Shown here in pieces: positions 1 to 11,984 of a stretch of 64,000 bases of DNA (positions are counted from its first letter, which is position 1; each line of letters starts with the position of its first letter). Source of the stretch: Pegoplata infirma (Eukaryota; Arthropoda; Insecta; Diptera; Anthomyiidae); the NCBI GenBank assembly GCA_963921195.1, contig OY992540.1, forward strand, positions 39,393,890 to 39,457,889, written 5' to 3'. The position numbers and the translations under genes are program-made. A model generated the notes under the pieces. It was not told the origin of the DNA and searched no databases. It was given only the letters and a program-made list of their open reading frames with translations.

Positions 1-2275
1 CGGAAAAGGAGGCATTCTATTGTCAACTGACAAGAGTGATGGAAACTATCAACCGCGGTGATATTGTTATTATGATGGGTGATTTTAACGCCCAAGTGGG
101 CCCAAACAATATAAACCGCGAAAGAATCATGGGATGTCATGGTACCGGAAGAATGACAGAAAACGGCGAATTATTTACTGAAATGTGTGCAAGTAACAAC
201 CTGGGGGCTAATCACGTAAAACGAAAACGATAGACGATGCAAAAACGACATCAAAATACATATCGTTTTGAAGGGAAATTTTAAAGTTTTTCTTTATGAA
301 ATTATTGAAAAATGTTGTCTAATCCAGAAACATTAAAAAAATTGGATATATCTTGATTAGTTAAGGAGCAACAAGGCTCCAAAAATCGACGATAGTTATC
401 TATCGTTTTACGTGATCACAGTCCTGGTAATTGGTGGTACAATATTTCCTCATAAAAACATACACAAGGTTACGTGGGTATCACCGGATAACAGCAGGGA
501 GAAACGCATCGAGAACCAGATTGATCATATAGCCATTAGCAGAACTTGACGTGGCTCTCTCTTAGATGTGAGAAACAAACGTGGTGCGGACTGCGCAAGC
601 GACCATCATCTTCTCGTTGGAACCATAAGGCTTAAATTAGCTGCAGTAAAAAAATGCACTTCTACCCACAAGAGATTTGATGTTCAAAAACTCGACAACC
701 CTAATATCAAAAATTATTACGCAAACGACCTCAACAACTCTTCGGAGAACAACCACATAGCTCTTGATGACTTTTCAAAAGTAACAAAATATTTCGCAAT
801 GCAACAGAAAACAACATTAGATACAAGAATAGCGAAAGAAAACAATGGACATCAGATGATACTTGGAATCTTAAAATTAATAGAAAGGAGGTAAAGGCCC
901 AAGTAAATACTGCAAGAACCAGTACGGAGAGAACCAGACTCCAAAACAACTATTCCTTAATCGATAAGGCAGTTAAACTTAAAGAAAGTGGACAGAAGAT
1001 TTGTCGAAAGAAGCTCAAGTAGCTGCTGAAACACATAGAAGCCGGGACTTGTACAAAACCATCAAGAAGCATAAAGGCTGGATTTCGAGCTTAAAAATCA
1101 TGTATGGACCATGTTAATAGTCTCCGCATTGTAATCGAGCAGTCAGTGGAGTGGAGATCTCCTCTTTATTTAGTTTTCATCGATTTCGAAAAAGCTTTCG
1201 ACACACTCGTACATTCTGCAATCTGGCAAGCTCTTGCATGTTAAGGCGTTCCTAAGAAGATTATCGAAATAATCCAAGAGTTGTACAGTAATGCTAGTTG
1301 TCGAATATTGCTCGAGAATTTTTAAGCGACAAAGAAGATGTTATGGCCGGAGTACGACAGGGGTGCATTATATCTCCACTGCTATTTAACTTAGTTTTAG
1401 ACGTAGTTATGACAAATGCAACAAGGAACAAAAAAGGCATAACCTGGGGATTAACTGGTCGCTTAACTGATCTTGACTACGCAGACGATATACATATGTC
1501 TCATTACACACAGACATTCTGAAATGGTAGATAATTTAAAATTAGTTGAGCTTGAAGCTGCAAAATCTGGTCTAAGAACAAATATTCCTAAAACCAAGGT
1601 TATGAGAATTAACTCTTCATGTAGTGCGCCATTTTCTTTTAATAATAAAAATCTTCAGGATGTGAATGAATTTTGCTACTTGGGTAGCATCGTAACGATT
1701 ACTGGCGGATCTTCTGAAGACGTTTTAAATCGTATTCTTAAAGCTAAACAAGCGTTTGGTCAGCAAAGCACAGTATGGAAATCTCCAATTCTTTCTCTTA
1801 ACACAAAAATAAACATATTCAACTCTTGTGTGAAATCTGTGCTTCTGTATGGCTGCGAAACTTGGAACATGGCAGCCTTCGACGTAAATACTGTACAAGT
1901 TTTTGTTAATAAATGTCTAAGGAGAATACTACATATATTCTGGCCCAACACCATTTCAAACACAGATCTATGGATTCGTACACGCCAAACGCCTTTACAT
2001 ATCGACATCCTTAAACGTAAATGGCGATGGATAGGTCATACCTTACGACGTCCGATTAACGATATAACTCGAAATGCGATAGATTGGAACCCCCAAGGAA
2101 GCAGACGAAGAGGACGACCCGCTCATACCTGGCGAAGACAATTGGACATAGAAGCGTCTAGAATAGGCAAAACCTGGCCTGAAATCAAAAACCTTTCAGC
2201 AAATAGAACTAATTGGAATCAATTCGTTGAGGCCCTATGCTCCTTATAGGAACTACAGGAACCAATATATAAATA
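1..2275 (+). pseudogene. RTE-clade (SR2-like) non-LTR retroposon copy A, broken
   Basis: Degenerate endonuclease-reverse transcriptase running in from the left edge (frame open from base 3). Segments in order: AP-endonuclease with GDFNAQVG (about 79-105), interrupted by a TIR element at 205-422; the frame resumes with LVIGGT, then NQIDHI and SDHHLLVG (about 428-625); a linker ending at 894; an internal deletion; RT motif A with FIDFEKAFD (about 1170-1205); motif B VRQGCIISPLLFN (about 1350-1392); motif C DYADDI (about 1474-1492); then a long C-terminal frame (1473-2249) with ETWNM, FVNKCLRRI, WRWIGHTLRR and NPQGSRRRGRP, ending EALCSL. There are stops, frameshifts and deletions throughout, so it is dead. 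The C-terminal WxWIGHTLR...NPQG block is characteristic of the SR2-like branch of RTE. It shares its layout with copies B and C. Confidence 0.9.
205..422. mobile_element. Small TIR element (MITE) inserted in RTE copy A
   Basis: 218 bp inside the endonuclease frame. The ends are inverted repeats around ATCACGTAAAACGA (211-224) and its complement (about 402-416). The left arm carries an extra AAACGA, a 6-bp tandem duplication. CCTGG is present on both sides (200-204 and 423-427), consistent with a 5-bp target duplication. Removing the insert joins the endonuclease reading (SNNL to LVIGGT). It is non-coding. The superfamily is not determined. Confidence 0.75.
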
Positions 2276-3099
2276 AGGAAAATTTAGATTCAAAAATTTT
2301 TAAAAAAATTTTGATTGTGTGAATTTTTATAAGTTTGTTAAGCAGTGTTTTTAATAGCACACAACGTGATCTTATTTAAATCGAAATATAAGTATATTTA
2401 AAATATTAATTTTTTTTAATAAATATTTCGTAGCCCATTGTGCATTGTTAGTATATATTATTGAAATGCCAACTTGTTAGAAACTTGTTTTGTGGTGGGC
2501 ATAATAAATACAAGTACATAAACACAAATACCTATACCCAAGACAACTAAACACCAATTTACACTTAAGGCGGCTACAAACGAAACAATATTATATACAA
2601 TAGTATGGCAGAGTTTATTTTTATTCATTTCATGTTACCCCACAAAACACAATGATTTGGAATTCTTTAAGGTTAAGGATTTTTATATTAAAAAATTTTC
2701 TAAATTGTGTTTTAGCAATAAAAATATAATCTTTTTGATTAATTTAAATATATGCTTTTAAAATCAATTTTATGTGTGTACTGCTTTCAAAATTGTGCAA
2801 TATTATACAATGTGTGAGGATGCCTTTTTAACAGCTATTCGTTTTTCTTTTGGGATAAAAATTTAATTTTCCTTAAAGATGTTTTCCATTTTTTTTTGTC
2901 ATCGTTGTTATTATCATTACTAAAGACATTTTATTCGCTTTTTATAATATAGTAAAGTAATTTTGTTTTATTTATATATAAGGCATTCTATATCTTAAGT
3001 CCAGCATTATTTAACCATTATTAAATTTTCATATATTTTATACCGAAAATACTTATGAATACACAGTCCGACAGCCAATATTAAACATGAACCGGATGA
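2276..3099. other. AT-rich spacer between RTE copies A and B
   Basis: About 0.8 kb of AT-rich sequence without a gene, tRNA-like or clear repeat structure that I can see. It follows the 3' end of RTE copy A. Confidence 0.5.
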
Positions 3100-3605
3100 T
3101 ATACGTCTGGAAAGTAGAGTTCAAATGAAGTAAAACTGCATTTACAGTTTTTCATTTCGTGATCCTGTTTTCTTTTAAAAGAACTTCAAAGTTTTAAAGA
3201 ATACATTTTGTAAAATATTTTTGAAATATTTTTACTTGTCCTATGATGACACTGGTGATGGCGAATGAAAGAGGAGGATCTCTTCTATTTTTTCCAATTT
3301 TTTATTTTGCCATATCAGGACAAAAGTATGTGAAAAACTCAGTTAAAACTTAATCAAAATATTTTGTTGAAAATTTTGAATAATATTAAAGGATACATTT
3401 TTGAAAGGATAAAACTTACCTTCTTTTTACTGATATGTAAAAACAATAAAATAGGAAAATTATGTGAGATCCTCCTCTTTCATTTGCTGTCACTAGTGGC
3501 ATCCTAGGATAAGTACAAATGTTAAACAAATATTTTATAAAATAAAGGAAATAGGATCACGAAATGAAAAACTGTAAATGCTGTTTTACTACATTTAGTC
3601 TCCAG
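3100..3605. repeat. Long inverted repeat (hairpin), about 500 bp
   Basis: The left arm (about 3100-3330) is matched in reverse complement by the right arm (about 3400-3605). Paired landmarks: TTTACAGTTTTTCATTTCG with CGAAATGAAAAACTGTAAA, and GAAAGAGGAGGATCTC with GAGATCCTCCTCTTTC. The loop is about 70 bp. The outer arm reaches the 3' end of RTE copy B. Either a foldback/hairpin MITE or a hairpin made by two inverted repeat copies. No coding potential. Confidence 0.8.
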
Positions 3606-6105
3606 TTTCCTATAAGGAACATAGGGCCTCGATAATTGATCTCCATCGATTTCTATCTTGTGCTTCTCTTTTGGCTTCATTCCAGGTTAAACCCACAGTT
3701 TGAAGTTCAGCTTGAACTTGACGCCTCCAGGTGTTTTTAGGGCGAACCCTTCTTCTTGCTCCCTGTGGATTGTAGTCAAGGGATTTTCTATTGATGTCAT
3801 CGGTTGGCTTTCGTAGAGTATGACCCAACCATCTATACTTGCGTATTTTGATCTCGTGGTCAATTGGAGGTTGTTGCGTTCTAAACCATAGCTCTGAGTT
3901 CGTAATAGTTTGGGGCCAGAAAATTTCAAGGATTCGGCGAAGGCAATTGTTGACGAAGACCTGTAGTTTTTGAATATCTGAATTTGTTAGGTTCCATGTC
4001 TCCGAGCCATAAAGCAGTACTGACTTTACATTGCTATTAAAAACTTTAAGTTTAGTAGACACTGCGATATTAGCTGACCTCCAGAACTTATTCAGTATTC
4101 CAAAAGCTTGTTTAGCCTTTGTCAGTCTGTTTTGAATATCATCGTTGCATCCACCGGAAGTAGCAAAAATACTGCCCAAGTAACAAAAGGTTGTGACGTC
4201 TTGCAGTTGTTTTCCCATCAGTGAGAAATGATTATTGCTTGCTACATTGAAACGCATAGATTTTGTCTTCGAAATGTTTATAATAATACCTGCGCTTGAG
4301 GCTTTTGCAGTGATGCTATTTAACATTTGCTGCATGCCTTGTTGGTTGTGTGACAATAAACAAATATCATCGGCATAATCTAGATCAGTGATTCTACCAG
4401 TCACGCCCATTGTGATCCCATTAACAGGATTCACAGATTGACTCATTATTACATCAAGTACGATGTTGAACAGTAAGGGGGATAAGATGCATCCTTGTCT
4501 CACATCAGTTTTAACGTTTAAGTTATCGCCGACTTGGCCACTGTGGAGGACAGAGCAAGTTGCATCAGCATACAGACCTTCTACGAGTCTGATAATTTTA
4601 TCTGGTATTCCTTTGCAATACATCGCTTTCTATATGGCGGAGTGATGAAGTGAATCAAATGCACGTTGAAAATCTATAAATATCAAGTACAAACTCGAGT
4701 GCCATTTTTCTGTCTGCTCAGTTATAATGCGTAGACTGTTAATGTGATCTATGCAAGATCTTCTTGGCCTGTAACTTGCCTGTTTTGTTTGCTGCAGCTA
4801 TGCGGTTAAATAAGATACGGGATACTATCTTGTTAAGCATATTTAAAAGGGTGAAGCCCCTCCAATTCTTGAACTCCATCTGGTTTCCCTTTTTTGGGAT
4901 ATTGACGATAGGTCCTTCCTTAAGGGTGCTTGGGAGCGTTTCTGCTTGCCAGAAATATTCAACTAATGGTTGAATTATTTTTGCCGAAAGGGATTTATCA
5001 GCTTTGAACAATTCTGGAGGGATATTATCGGGCCCTGCTGCCTTGTGATCTTTTAGCGATGATATTGCTTCCATTATTTCTACGTGGCTAGGAGGTTGGA
5101 TGTTTATGTCACTTAATTGACTGTGTTGTGCGTGCTGACACTGTTCAGCCACTTCATCTTCGATTGCGCTATCCAGAATGTTACGATAATGTTCTTCCCA
5201 TACTCGCAGTTGACCCTCTTTTGTACACACCAATTCACCATTTGCATTGCGCAGTGGCCGCATATTAGTGTGATTATGACCAGCAAGTAATTTCGTGATC
5301 CTGTACATATCTTTCGGTCGGTTTGATTCACTGGCCTTTTGTGCCTCTGAAGCCAGATTTTCTGCCCATTTTCTTTTATCATTTCTAGCACTTCGTTTGA
5401 CTTTTCGATTTGCGATGTTATATTGCTGTTGATAATCCAATTTGGCTTGACGAGTTTTGGTTTGGTTAATAATTTAACCTCCCTTCTTTCCTGAATAAGA
5501 TTCCATGTGTGGTCAGATATCCATGCTTTTACGTTTTTAACAGGATTACCGAGACAGTTTTTGGCGGACTCAAGAAACGCATCTTTAACCTGTTTCCAGT
5601 ACGTTTCGAGACTTGACACATTATTCAGCAGAGGTTCAGTTTTTAGTTTGAGGGAGTTTGAGAAATGGAGTAGTGTTTCTCTGTCCCTCAGCCTCTCAAT
5701 TTTAAATCTTTCTGTTCTCTTCGGTTTCTCAAATTTGTTTGCACATACCTTAAGTTGTATCGCCCCCACTACAAGGTGGTGATCGCTGACAATATCAGCA
5801 CCTCTTCTATTTCGCACATCGAGCAGTGAGTGCCTCCACATTTTATTTATCGCGATGTGGTCTATTTGGTTTTTTGTAACCTTGTCGGGTGATACCCATG
5901 TGATTTTATGTACTTCCTTGTGGGGGAATAATGTACCACCAATAACCAACTTGAAGTTAGAGCAGTTCGCCGTTTTCGGTCATACGTCCAATACCATGCT
6001 TGCCAATTACAGCCTCTCTACCACGATTGTCGCCACCAATCTGAGCATTGAAATCACCCATCAAAATGTTTATGTCACCTTCATTTATCGAAGTCATTAC
6101 AGAGT
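3606..6105 (-). pseudogene. RTE-clade (SR2-like) non-LTR retroposon copy B, nearly full RT
   Basis: Minus-strand endonuclease-RT in four open pieces. Near 6095-5975: endonuclease with MGDFNAQIG and HGIGRMTENGEL, then a frameshift. 5949-5430: VIGGTLFPHK, NQIDHIAI, SDHHLVVG. 5440-4739: linker with RKWAENLA, then KAAGPDNIPPELFK and NIPKKGN...NWRGFTLLN. After a -1/+1 frameshift near 4750 the frame gives RSCIDHIN and FIDFQRAFD, then a TAG stop where Trp is expected (SAI-stop-KA). 4623-3610 is then open for 337 codons: VRQGCILSPLLFNIV, DYADDICLLSH, FCYLGSI, ETWNL, YRWLGHTLRK, NPQGARRR, ending EALCSL. It lacks the extreme 5' end. Dead by at least two frameshifts and one stop, but less eroded than copy A. 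Confidence 0.92.
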
Positions 6106-6108
6106 TTA

Positions 6109-6240
6109 TACTCATACGTTACAGTGTTCTTGAAATAAAATATATGAAAATTACAGAGTAAAATATTATTAATATTGAGTTACCCTTACCTTATGTAATT
6201 TTTATATATTTTATTCTAAAAACATCTAAGCGTATGAGTA
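6109..6240. mobile_element. 132-bp hairpin MITE with ACTCATACG ends
   Basis: Ends TACTCATACG (6109-6118) and CGTATGAGTA (6231-6240). The arms pair over most of their length (AATAAAATATATGAAAATTACA with TGTAATTTTTATATATTTTATT). It lies directly against the 5' truncation of RTE copy B. A further ACTCATACG sits at about 6264-6272, so a second decayed copy may follow. Confidence 0.65.
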
Positions 6241-6272
6241 ATAAAAACAATTTGTAATTATTACTCATACGC

Positions 6273-7249
6273 TCGAGTGTTTGTAGAAGAAAATTTATAA
6301 AAATTGTAGAATATTCAGAATATTTATTTTAAATAGGAATTTCTTAAAAACGAAGCAAGAGATTCTGCTGTGAATTCTTTTTTTGATTTTATTTAAATGC
6401 AACATTTGTTTTTCTATCTCATAACATCTAGTATGCAATGCTTCATATACTACAATTTTTTTTATAATTGAAGGTTTCAAAGTGTAAAAGTGTGTTATTT
6501 TCTTGTATCTATGAACTTTTTTTGTGTCCTTTTGTCTAGTCTTGTGTTAAGCTTTAAGGTTCATAAGATTTTTTTGCTTTCTAATTTTGTTTGTAACCTA
6601 TTTTTGGACTTCAAATAAAATGTTATTAAACAATAAAAAAAAAAACAAAAATCTTCTTTTCCACTCAATTGAGTGGGTACTTGTTTTGTTATTAAAATTT
6701 GTTTTTTTTGAAGATTTTTTTTTTTTATAATCTAAAATGTTTAAGAAATAAACAAAACACTTGAGTTTATTGAAATTTTCTAAGAGATTTCTTAAGGGGT
6801 TTTCGTTGAAAATGATACAAACTTAAACTGTCAGCTTAGTCAGTAAAGTTCAAAAGGGTCAGATTTACAAATAAATTCGGTTTGTTTTTTACATAAATTA
6901 ATATTAAGTATACGCAGAGCACAATTATGAAAAGTAGTAAGTAAACAAGGGGATGAAATATTTTTAAAATTTAAATTTTAAATATTTTAGAAAAAATTCT
7001 GATTTTTATTTTTATTTAAAAATAAAAATTGGTTTATTCGATCTTTAAAATATTATATTTTGAGTTGAATATGTATTAATATTTTTGTTTAAACATTAGC
7101 GTTTTGTCATTTAAATTCCATATGATACTTGTAGTATAATATTTTTGTATTTGCTAAATACTTAGGTTCTTATTCATAATACTTATTCCTAAGATATCTG
7201 TCAAATAAACCTACTTTAAATATATTTCAGGTTTTATGAATAACCACCT
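6273..7249. other. AT-rich intronic sequence
   Basis: Homopolymer-rich sequence (for example A/T runs at 6635-6655 and 6705-6725). No gene, tRNA or clear terminal repeat seen. Confidence 0.5.
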
Positions 7250-8262
7250 TATTCTTGACAATGGAAATCTGACAAACTCCGAAACACGTGTCGGCTAAGT
7301 CTACACTCAAAATAATCACTCTGTTAAATTACAGAGATACTCTGCTGAGCCAGCAGAAAATACCATAGATTTCCAACCAGCAAGATTTTTTGTTATTTTA
7401 CGAAGAAAACTTTGTAAAATGATTTCGATAAAAAAACTGTAAATATACCGAATTATCTGTAAAATTTTGATAAAACCGAAAAGAATTTTACCAACAAAAT
7501 TCTGGTAATTTACAAAGTTTTAGTTAAATGCATTTTATGAGTTCGAAATTTTACAAAAAAAAACTCTGTAAATTTACAAAGTTTTAGTTAAATCCATTTT
7601 ATGAGTAAAACTTCTCTGCATCAAAAATATTAATTAAAATTATAAAAATTAAATTATTTAAAATTAAAATATTGTTAAATTTGCCCGCTTTAATGCATCC
7701 AAATTGTAAATTTAGTTTTTTATTTTTGTAAATATTACAATTTGTTAAGGAGTTACTCTAATTTTACACGTCATCCTCGTAAAATTTACAAGTTTTTATT
7801 GCAATTTAAGACACTTTTTAAAGAGGGGTCATCTTTGGAAGTTTTTTAAGTGATTTTTATTTGAAAACTGTATTACAGAGCAATAAGTAAAATTACAAAT
7901 GAAATTTAGTATTTTGGTTACAAAAAAACAAAGTATTTTCCTACAATCCGTATTTTAACAAAAAACTCTGTTTATTATCTGTTAAATAGAGATTACAAAA
8001 TAAAAAGTAAAATTACAGATAAAATTTTGTTTTTCGGTCACAAGAAAATACAAAGTATTTTCTTAAAATCTGTATTTCGACAGATAACTTTGTCAAATAT
8101 CTGTCGAATTGAGATTACAATCATTTTACAGAGTATTTAACAGAGTAATTATTTTGAGTGTAGCAAAAATTACCAAAATTAATAAATTTAAAACAGAAAA
8201 ATAATTTTCTTGATAATTATTCTATGAGAATATCATAGTATTAATAAGTAAAGGAATGCGAA
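7250..8262 (-). repeat. Dispersed repeat X (copy 1), split by a TIR element
   Basis: The sequences at 7250-7303 and 8161-8262 read together (reverse complement) as the repeat seen intact at 13830-14005 and 39896-40098. Landmarks are CACGTGTTTCGG, GTCAGATTTCCATTG and TTATTCTATGAGAATATCAT. The interrupting element lies between two TA dinucleotides. Function unknown; non-coding. Confidence 0.75.
7304..8160. mobile_element. TA-flanked TIR element, CACTCAAAATAAT family (copy 1)
   Basis: 857 bp, starting CACTCAAAATAATCACTC and ending in the inverted form ATTATTTTGAGTG. TA is on both sides (7302-7303, 8161-8162). The inside is made of many short motifs of the type TTACAGA / CTCTGTAAAATTACA. No ORF. 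A second full copy is at 34655-35407 and a partial at about 41995-42365. The paralogous empty site at 40046-40060 contains a single TA at the exact point, which supports a TA target duplication as in Tc1/mariner-like MITEs. Confidence 0.85.
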
Positions 8263-9343
8263 AATCGTTAAAAAGTATTTGTAAACATTTACCACTGGGG
8301 GAAATTAGAACAATGAGGTCAACTTACTTTGTTCCATTTATACATTTTACCTTTCTTTGAGATTTAAATAAGTTTATACTAGATATTTAATTTATAAATT
8401 TTATAATAAAATACAAACAAATATTTTGTTATTTATTTTGCTGTTGATGATTTTTTAATAAGAAATGTACCATTACACACAAAATTTAACATACAGTTAA
8501 ATAATTTGTTAAAATTAACAAAACAATTTGCTAAAAATTGCAACAAAGTTTTCTAAAAATAGATTTAAAAATAGTTTTCTACTAAAAAAAAAAATTTCGA
8601 TCCACGACATTGTGCATATATCTTCCATGTAAAATCTGCATATATCTTCCATGTAAAATCTCGCACTGAATCCGAAAATGAAGTCCAATGTTTTAAAAGT
8701 AGAACAGTTTTCAAAATATTGCTAACTTTTCAAATTTTCAACTGTAAAAAAGTGGTTTTACTAACATAAAAATATTTTCGAACCAAATCGAAACGTTTTT
8801 TTATACTTTTAAGAGCAGGACCCCAACGACCCAAAATTTTGTTTTTCGAAGTCAATTTTGAAGTGGAAGGGTTTATCCCATCAAAATGAAATTTTTTGTC
8901 GTTAATGACCCAATTAAGTAAAATAATAAAAAAAAAAAATTAAGCTATCAAAAAACGAATTTTTGTTTGTATGGGAAAACATTTTTTTGGGGCAAAACCC
9001 GTGCCTTTTTGGGGTGCCCTATAGGCACCGGTTAGTTTTATCCGATTTGGCTAAAAATTTAAACATAGAGTTCTTAAACCAAAACGAACCATAATTTGCC
9101 CGGCGATCGACGAAATTCGAAAAAATCATAATTCGTGCCATCCAAATACCGGTACAAGAATTTTTTATAGAAAAAACATTTAAGAAACATCGCGAAGGGC
9201 CGAAAATAAACGGTTTTTTGCCATCCTGAAAACTCGCTTCAAAATACATGACTCCATTTTAACGCACATGGATGATAATTTACTTTTCTTCTCCAAATTT
9301 CTGTAAAATTGAAATAATATGGTACATCGCTTCTAGGGCTATA
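8263..9343. other. AT-rich sequence with a 24-bp tandem duplication
   Basis: No gene seen. GCATATATCTTCCATGTAAA-type units occur twice in direct tandem at about 8613-8660. The segment around 8800-9250 (including a GGTGCC...GGCACC inverted pair near 9013-9030) looks like an unclassified repeat. Confidence 0.5.
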
Positions 9344-9784
9344 GAGTCCCCGCACAACAATTTCGGTAACGTTTTTTTCATACAAATTTGGCATGAAAAA
9401 ACACTCGACCGAAATCCGCTAGAATAAAATCAATTTTATTTTTGTGTCGGTTTCTCTCTCTCCCTTAATTTTTGATATGAAAATGTTGCCACTTTTTTAC
9501 AAATATTTCGATTTTTTTCGATAAAGTAAACAAAAAAATATGATCTCTAAAAACAAAAATTATTGAAATTGAAAAAAAAAAACAGGAAAAAAAACGAATC
9601 AATATGAAAAAATCATATTGATAATTAAAAATACAATTAATTTATATAAAAAAGTGACGAAAAATTGAAATAATAATGCAAAAATCAACATATGACAGAA
9701 TTTTCCGCTGCCGTCTTTGTTTTGCGCCTATACTCTCTCGTGACCGAAAACGTCAACCGCTCCGACATTGTTGTGCGGGTACTC
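9344..9784. mobile_element. 441-bp TIR element with GAGTCCCCGCACAAC ends
   Basis: Left end GAGTCCCCGCACAACAAT (9344-9361); right end ATTGTTGTGCGGGTACTC (9767-9784). This is an 18-bp inverted repeat with one mismatch. ATA is present on both outer sides (9341-9343 and 9785-9787), a possible 3-bp target duplication. The interior is A-rich and non-coding; the 63-codon frame at 9692-9883 runs out of the element and is not credible. Confidence 0.7.
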
Positions 9785-9787
9785 ATA

Positions 9788-11384
9788 ATCAGATTGAAAA
9801 ATGTTTTCAAGCATTATTTTTTTTTTAATTTAAAACTTAAAAAAAAAAATAACAGGGCTATTCACAGTTATGACTGGTTATGACTGGTTATGACTGGGGC
9901 AAGTACTTTCATTAAAATGCGTATTTTTACTCGGCACTTAAATCATACAACAAACTAAATATCTATCCGAATCAAGAAATTTGCAATAAAGTGGCATCAA
10001 TTTGTAGTTGCATATTTTTTCATATTTTGGTATAAATGCATATTTTTGCATATTTTCATATAAATTGTACTTTTATTAGTTTTAATCAACATTTTTTCAA
10101 AACTATAGTTGAACCTTTTGACTTCTGTCAACTTTTTTTTTTTTTTTTTAAAAAAAAAATATTTTTTCTTAAAGAAATGATATTCTGGGAATTTTTTCAC
10201 AGAAATTTTAAAAAAATGTTTTTGTAGCAAAAACATTTTACATGTGTTTTTCTCCCCAATATTTGGTCGAAGCCGAATATTCGCCTCAATTTTCATTATT
10301 CGGCCAAAGCCGATCATTAAAAAAATATTTATGTATTAAAAATAATTAAAAAAGTTATATACGACTAGACCGAATCCATGAATGATGTTAGTAATTTTTG
10401 TAAAAAATATTTTTTTGAGTATAACATTTTTTTTCGAGTGTAAAAATTTTTTTGTCTGTAAATTTTTTTGAGTGGAAATTTTTTTTAATCAAATATTTTT
10501 TTTTAGTGAACAAAACACTTTGTAAAATATTTTTGAAACAAAAACATTTTTCAACACGTAAGTACAAGTTTTTTTTATAATTATTCAATATTCGACCAAA
10601 AATGTGGCCGAAGCCGAATACTGATTTTTTACCAATGCCGAAGCCGAATATTCGTTCGGACACTATTAATTAGTATGTAATAAACCACCAAAAAGAATTT
10701 GAAGCAATAAAATTCTAAAAATTCTAGAAAAAACTTTCAACTTGATTAATATTTTCCCCCTGCAAATATGGGTTAACGATGTCCGGTAAGGTTAATAGTT
10801 CTTAACTGAATTACTTTGATCAAATTAAGCAACAAACAATACAAATTTGGTCAGTTTATTCGAAAATCGATTTTCACAAAAAAATATTACCAAAAGTTCA
10901 ATTTCCTTTAAATCCGCAAAAATCAAACGGCTCCAAAAAAAATTGAGTCGGTGGATATCCCCAATTTTTTTTAAAATTCATCTAAAGGATGTTTTTTATA
11001 AGTGACTTTTATAGTTTTTTTATAAGTGACTTTTATAGTTTTTTTTTTTAAATTTAAAATTTTTATTTAATCAAATTTTTAAAAAATCGACAATACTCAT
11101 TTGAAGTACCTCCACAAATTCATGGTAATTTTATGCTTAAAATTTTAAACGACAATGATGTCATAGAAAGTTGACATAATTTTGTTCAAGTAGTTTGGGG
11201 TAAATGCTAAATAAAAAAATCACGGTTTAAATTATTTTATAAAAATAAATTTTTTTAATTTTTCATGGTTCTTTTTCCCCAAAACCCGAAACTTTGACCT
11301 CAAAGCGGCACGGGTTAAACTTCGATTTTCTTGAAAATTTTACCCAATCATTTTTGCACCCAATCCAATTACAAATCGTTTTTA
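9788..11384. other. AT-rich sequence with short tandem repeats
   Basis: No gene. Visible structure: TTATGACTGG three times in tandem (about 9867-9897); a 23-bp TTTTTTATAAGTGACTTTTA-type unit twice (about 10992-11042); and runs of TTTTTGAGTGTAAAATTTTT-like sequence (10400-10510), which also occurs inside the Helentron-like elements. Frames such as 10388-10663 are low-complexity K/F-rich translations. Confidence 0.5.
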
Positions 11385-11526
11385 ATAATTTTAACCTACA
11401 CGAGAACTGGTAACAATGACCGTCGTCTCGCTGTACCGAAATCGACCAAGGGTTTTTGTGGGAATCGAACCCACGACCCCCTGTTTTATAGGCTAGCACA
11501 CTACCAACTAACCTACAGGGCCCCCC
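11385..11526 (-). mobile_element. tRNA-derived SINE (copy 1)
   Basis: On the minus strand the head (11526 down to about 11455) has an A-box-like TTAGTTGGTAGTGTG and a perfect B box GGTTCGATTCC, with a tRNA-like layout. It is followed by a non-tRNA body (CCTTGGTCGATTTCGGTACA...TTACCAGTTCTCG) and an A-rich tail ending near TTTGTAATTGG. The same head and body are found at 20908-21070 and 51070-51217. The head has no intact acceptor-stem pairing with the 3' side, so it is not a functional tRNA gene. Transcription would be by Pol III. Confidence 0.85.
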
Positions 11527-11761
11527 TCAGTTTTGCACCCAATTTTACAATATTACGACCCAACCGTATTAAAAATCGAAAATTTAATTTTGAAAAGCCA
11601 CTCTACTAAACAAGTTATTTACTAAAATCTCAAATAGTTTTGCTTACATATTTAGTAAATTTAGCAAATTATTTAAGTAATTTTACGAAATATTTTGTTT
11701 ATTTCCTCCAATTATTATTGATTTAACGAAATAATTAAAATCCCATTTGGCAAAATAAAAA

Positions 11762-11984
11762 CACATCTGGCATACTGCTGACTCTCCCTTTATGAAATTG
11801 CTGACATCTTCATATAATTTTTCAAAATGTCATCAATGACATGTCAGCAGTGTCCACCAGTATCGGTGGCCACAAACAATTCGTTTAAACAACCGATGAC
11901 CAACTGCTGACATGTCATTGATGACATTTTGAATGAAGATGTCAGAAATTTTATAAAGGGAGAGTCAGCAGTATGTCAGGTGTG
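11762..11984. mobile_element. 223-bp hairpin MITE, arms about 88 bp
   Basis: The left arm 11762-11851 and the right arm 11903-11984 pair almost throughout. Landmarks: ATACTGCTGACTCTCCCTTTA with TAAAGGGAGAGTCAGCAGTAT, and AAAATGTCATCAATGACATG with CATGTCATTGATGACATTTT. Each arm carries the palindrome GTCATCAATGAC. The loop is about 50 bp. No ORF. Could form a long dsRNA stem if transcribed with the intron. Confidence 0.85.

Noticed and set aside
10388..10663. 91-codon K/F-rich minus frame
   Set aside because: Low-complexity translation of AT-rich sequence; no conserved motif.
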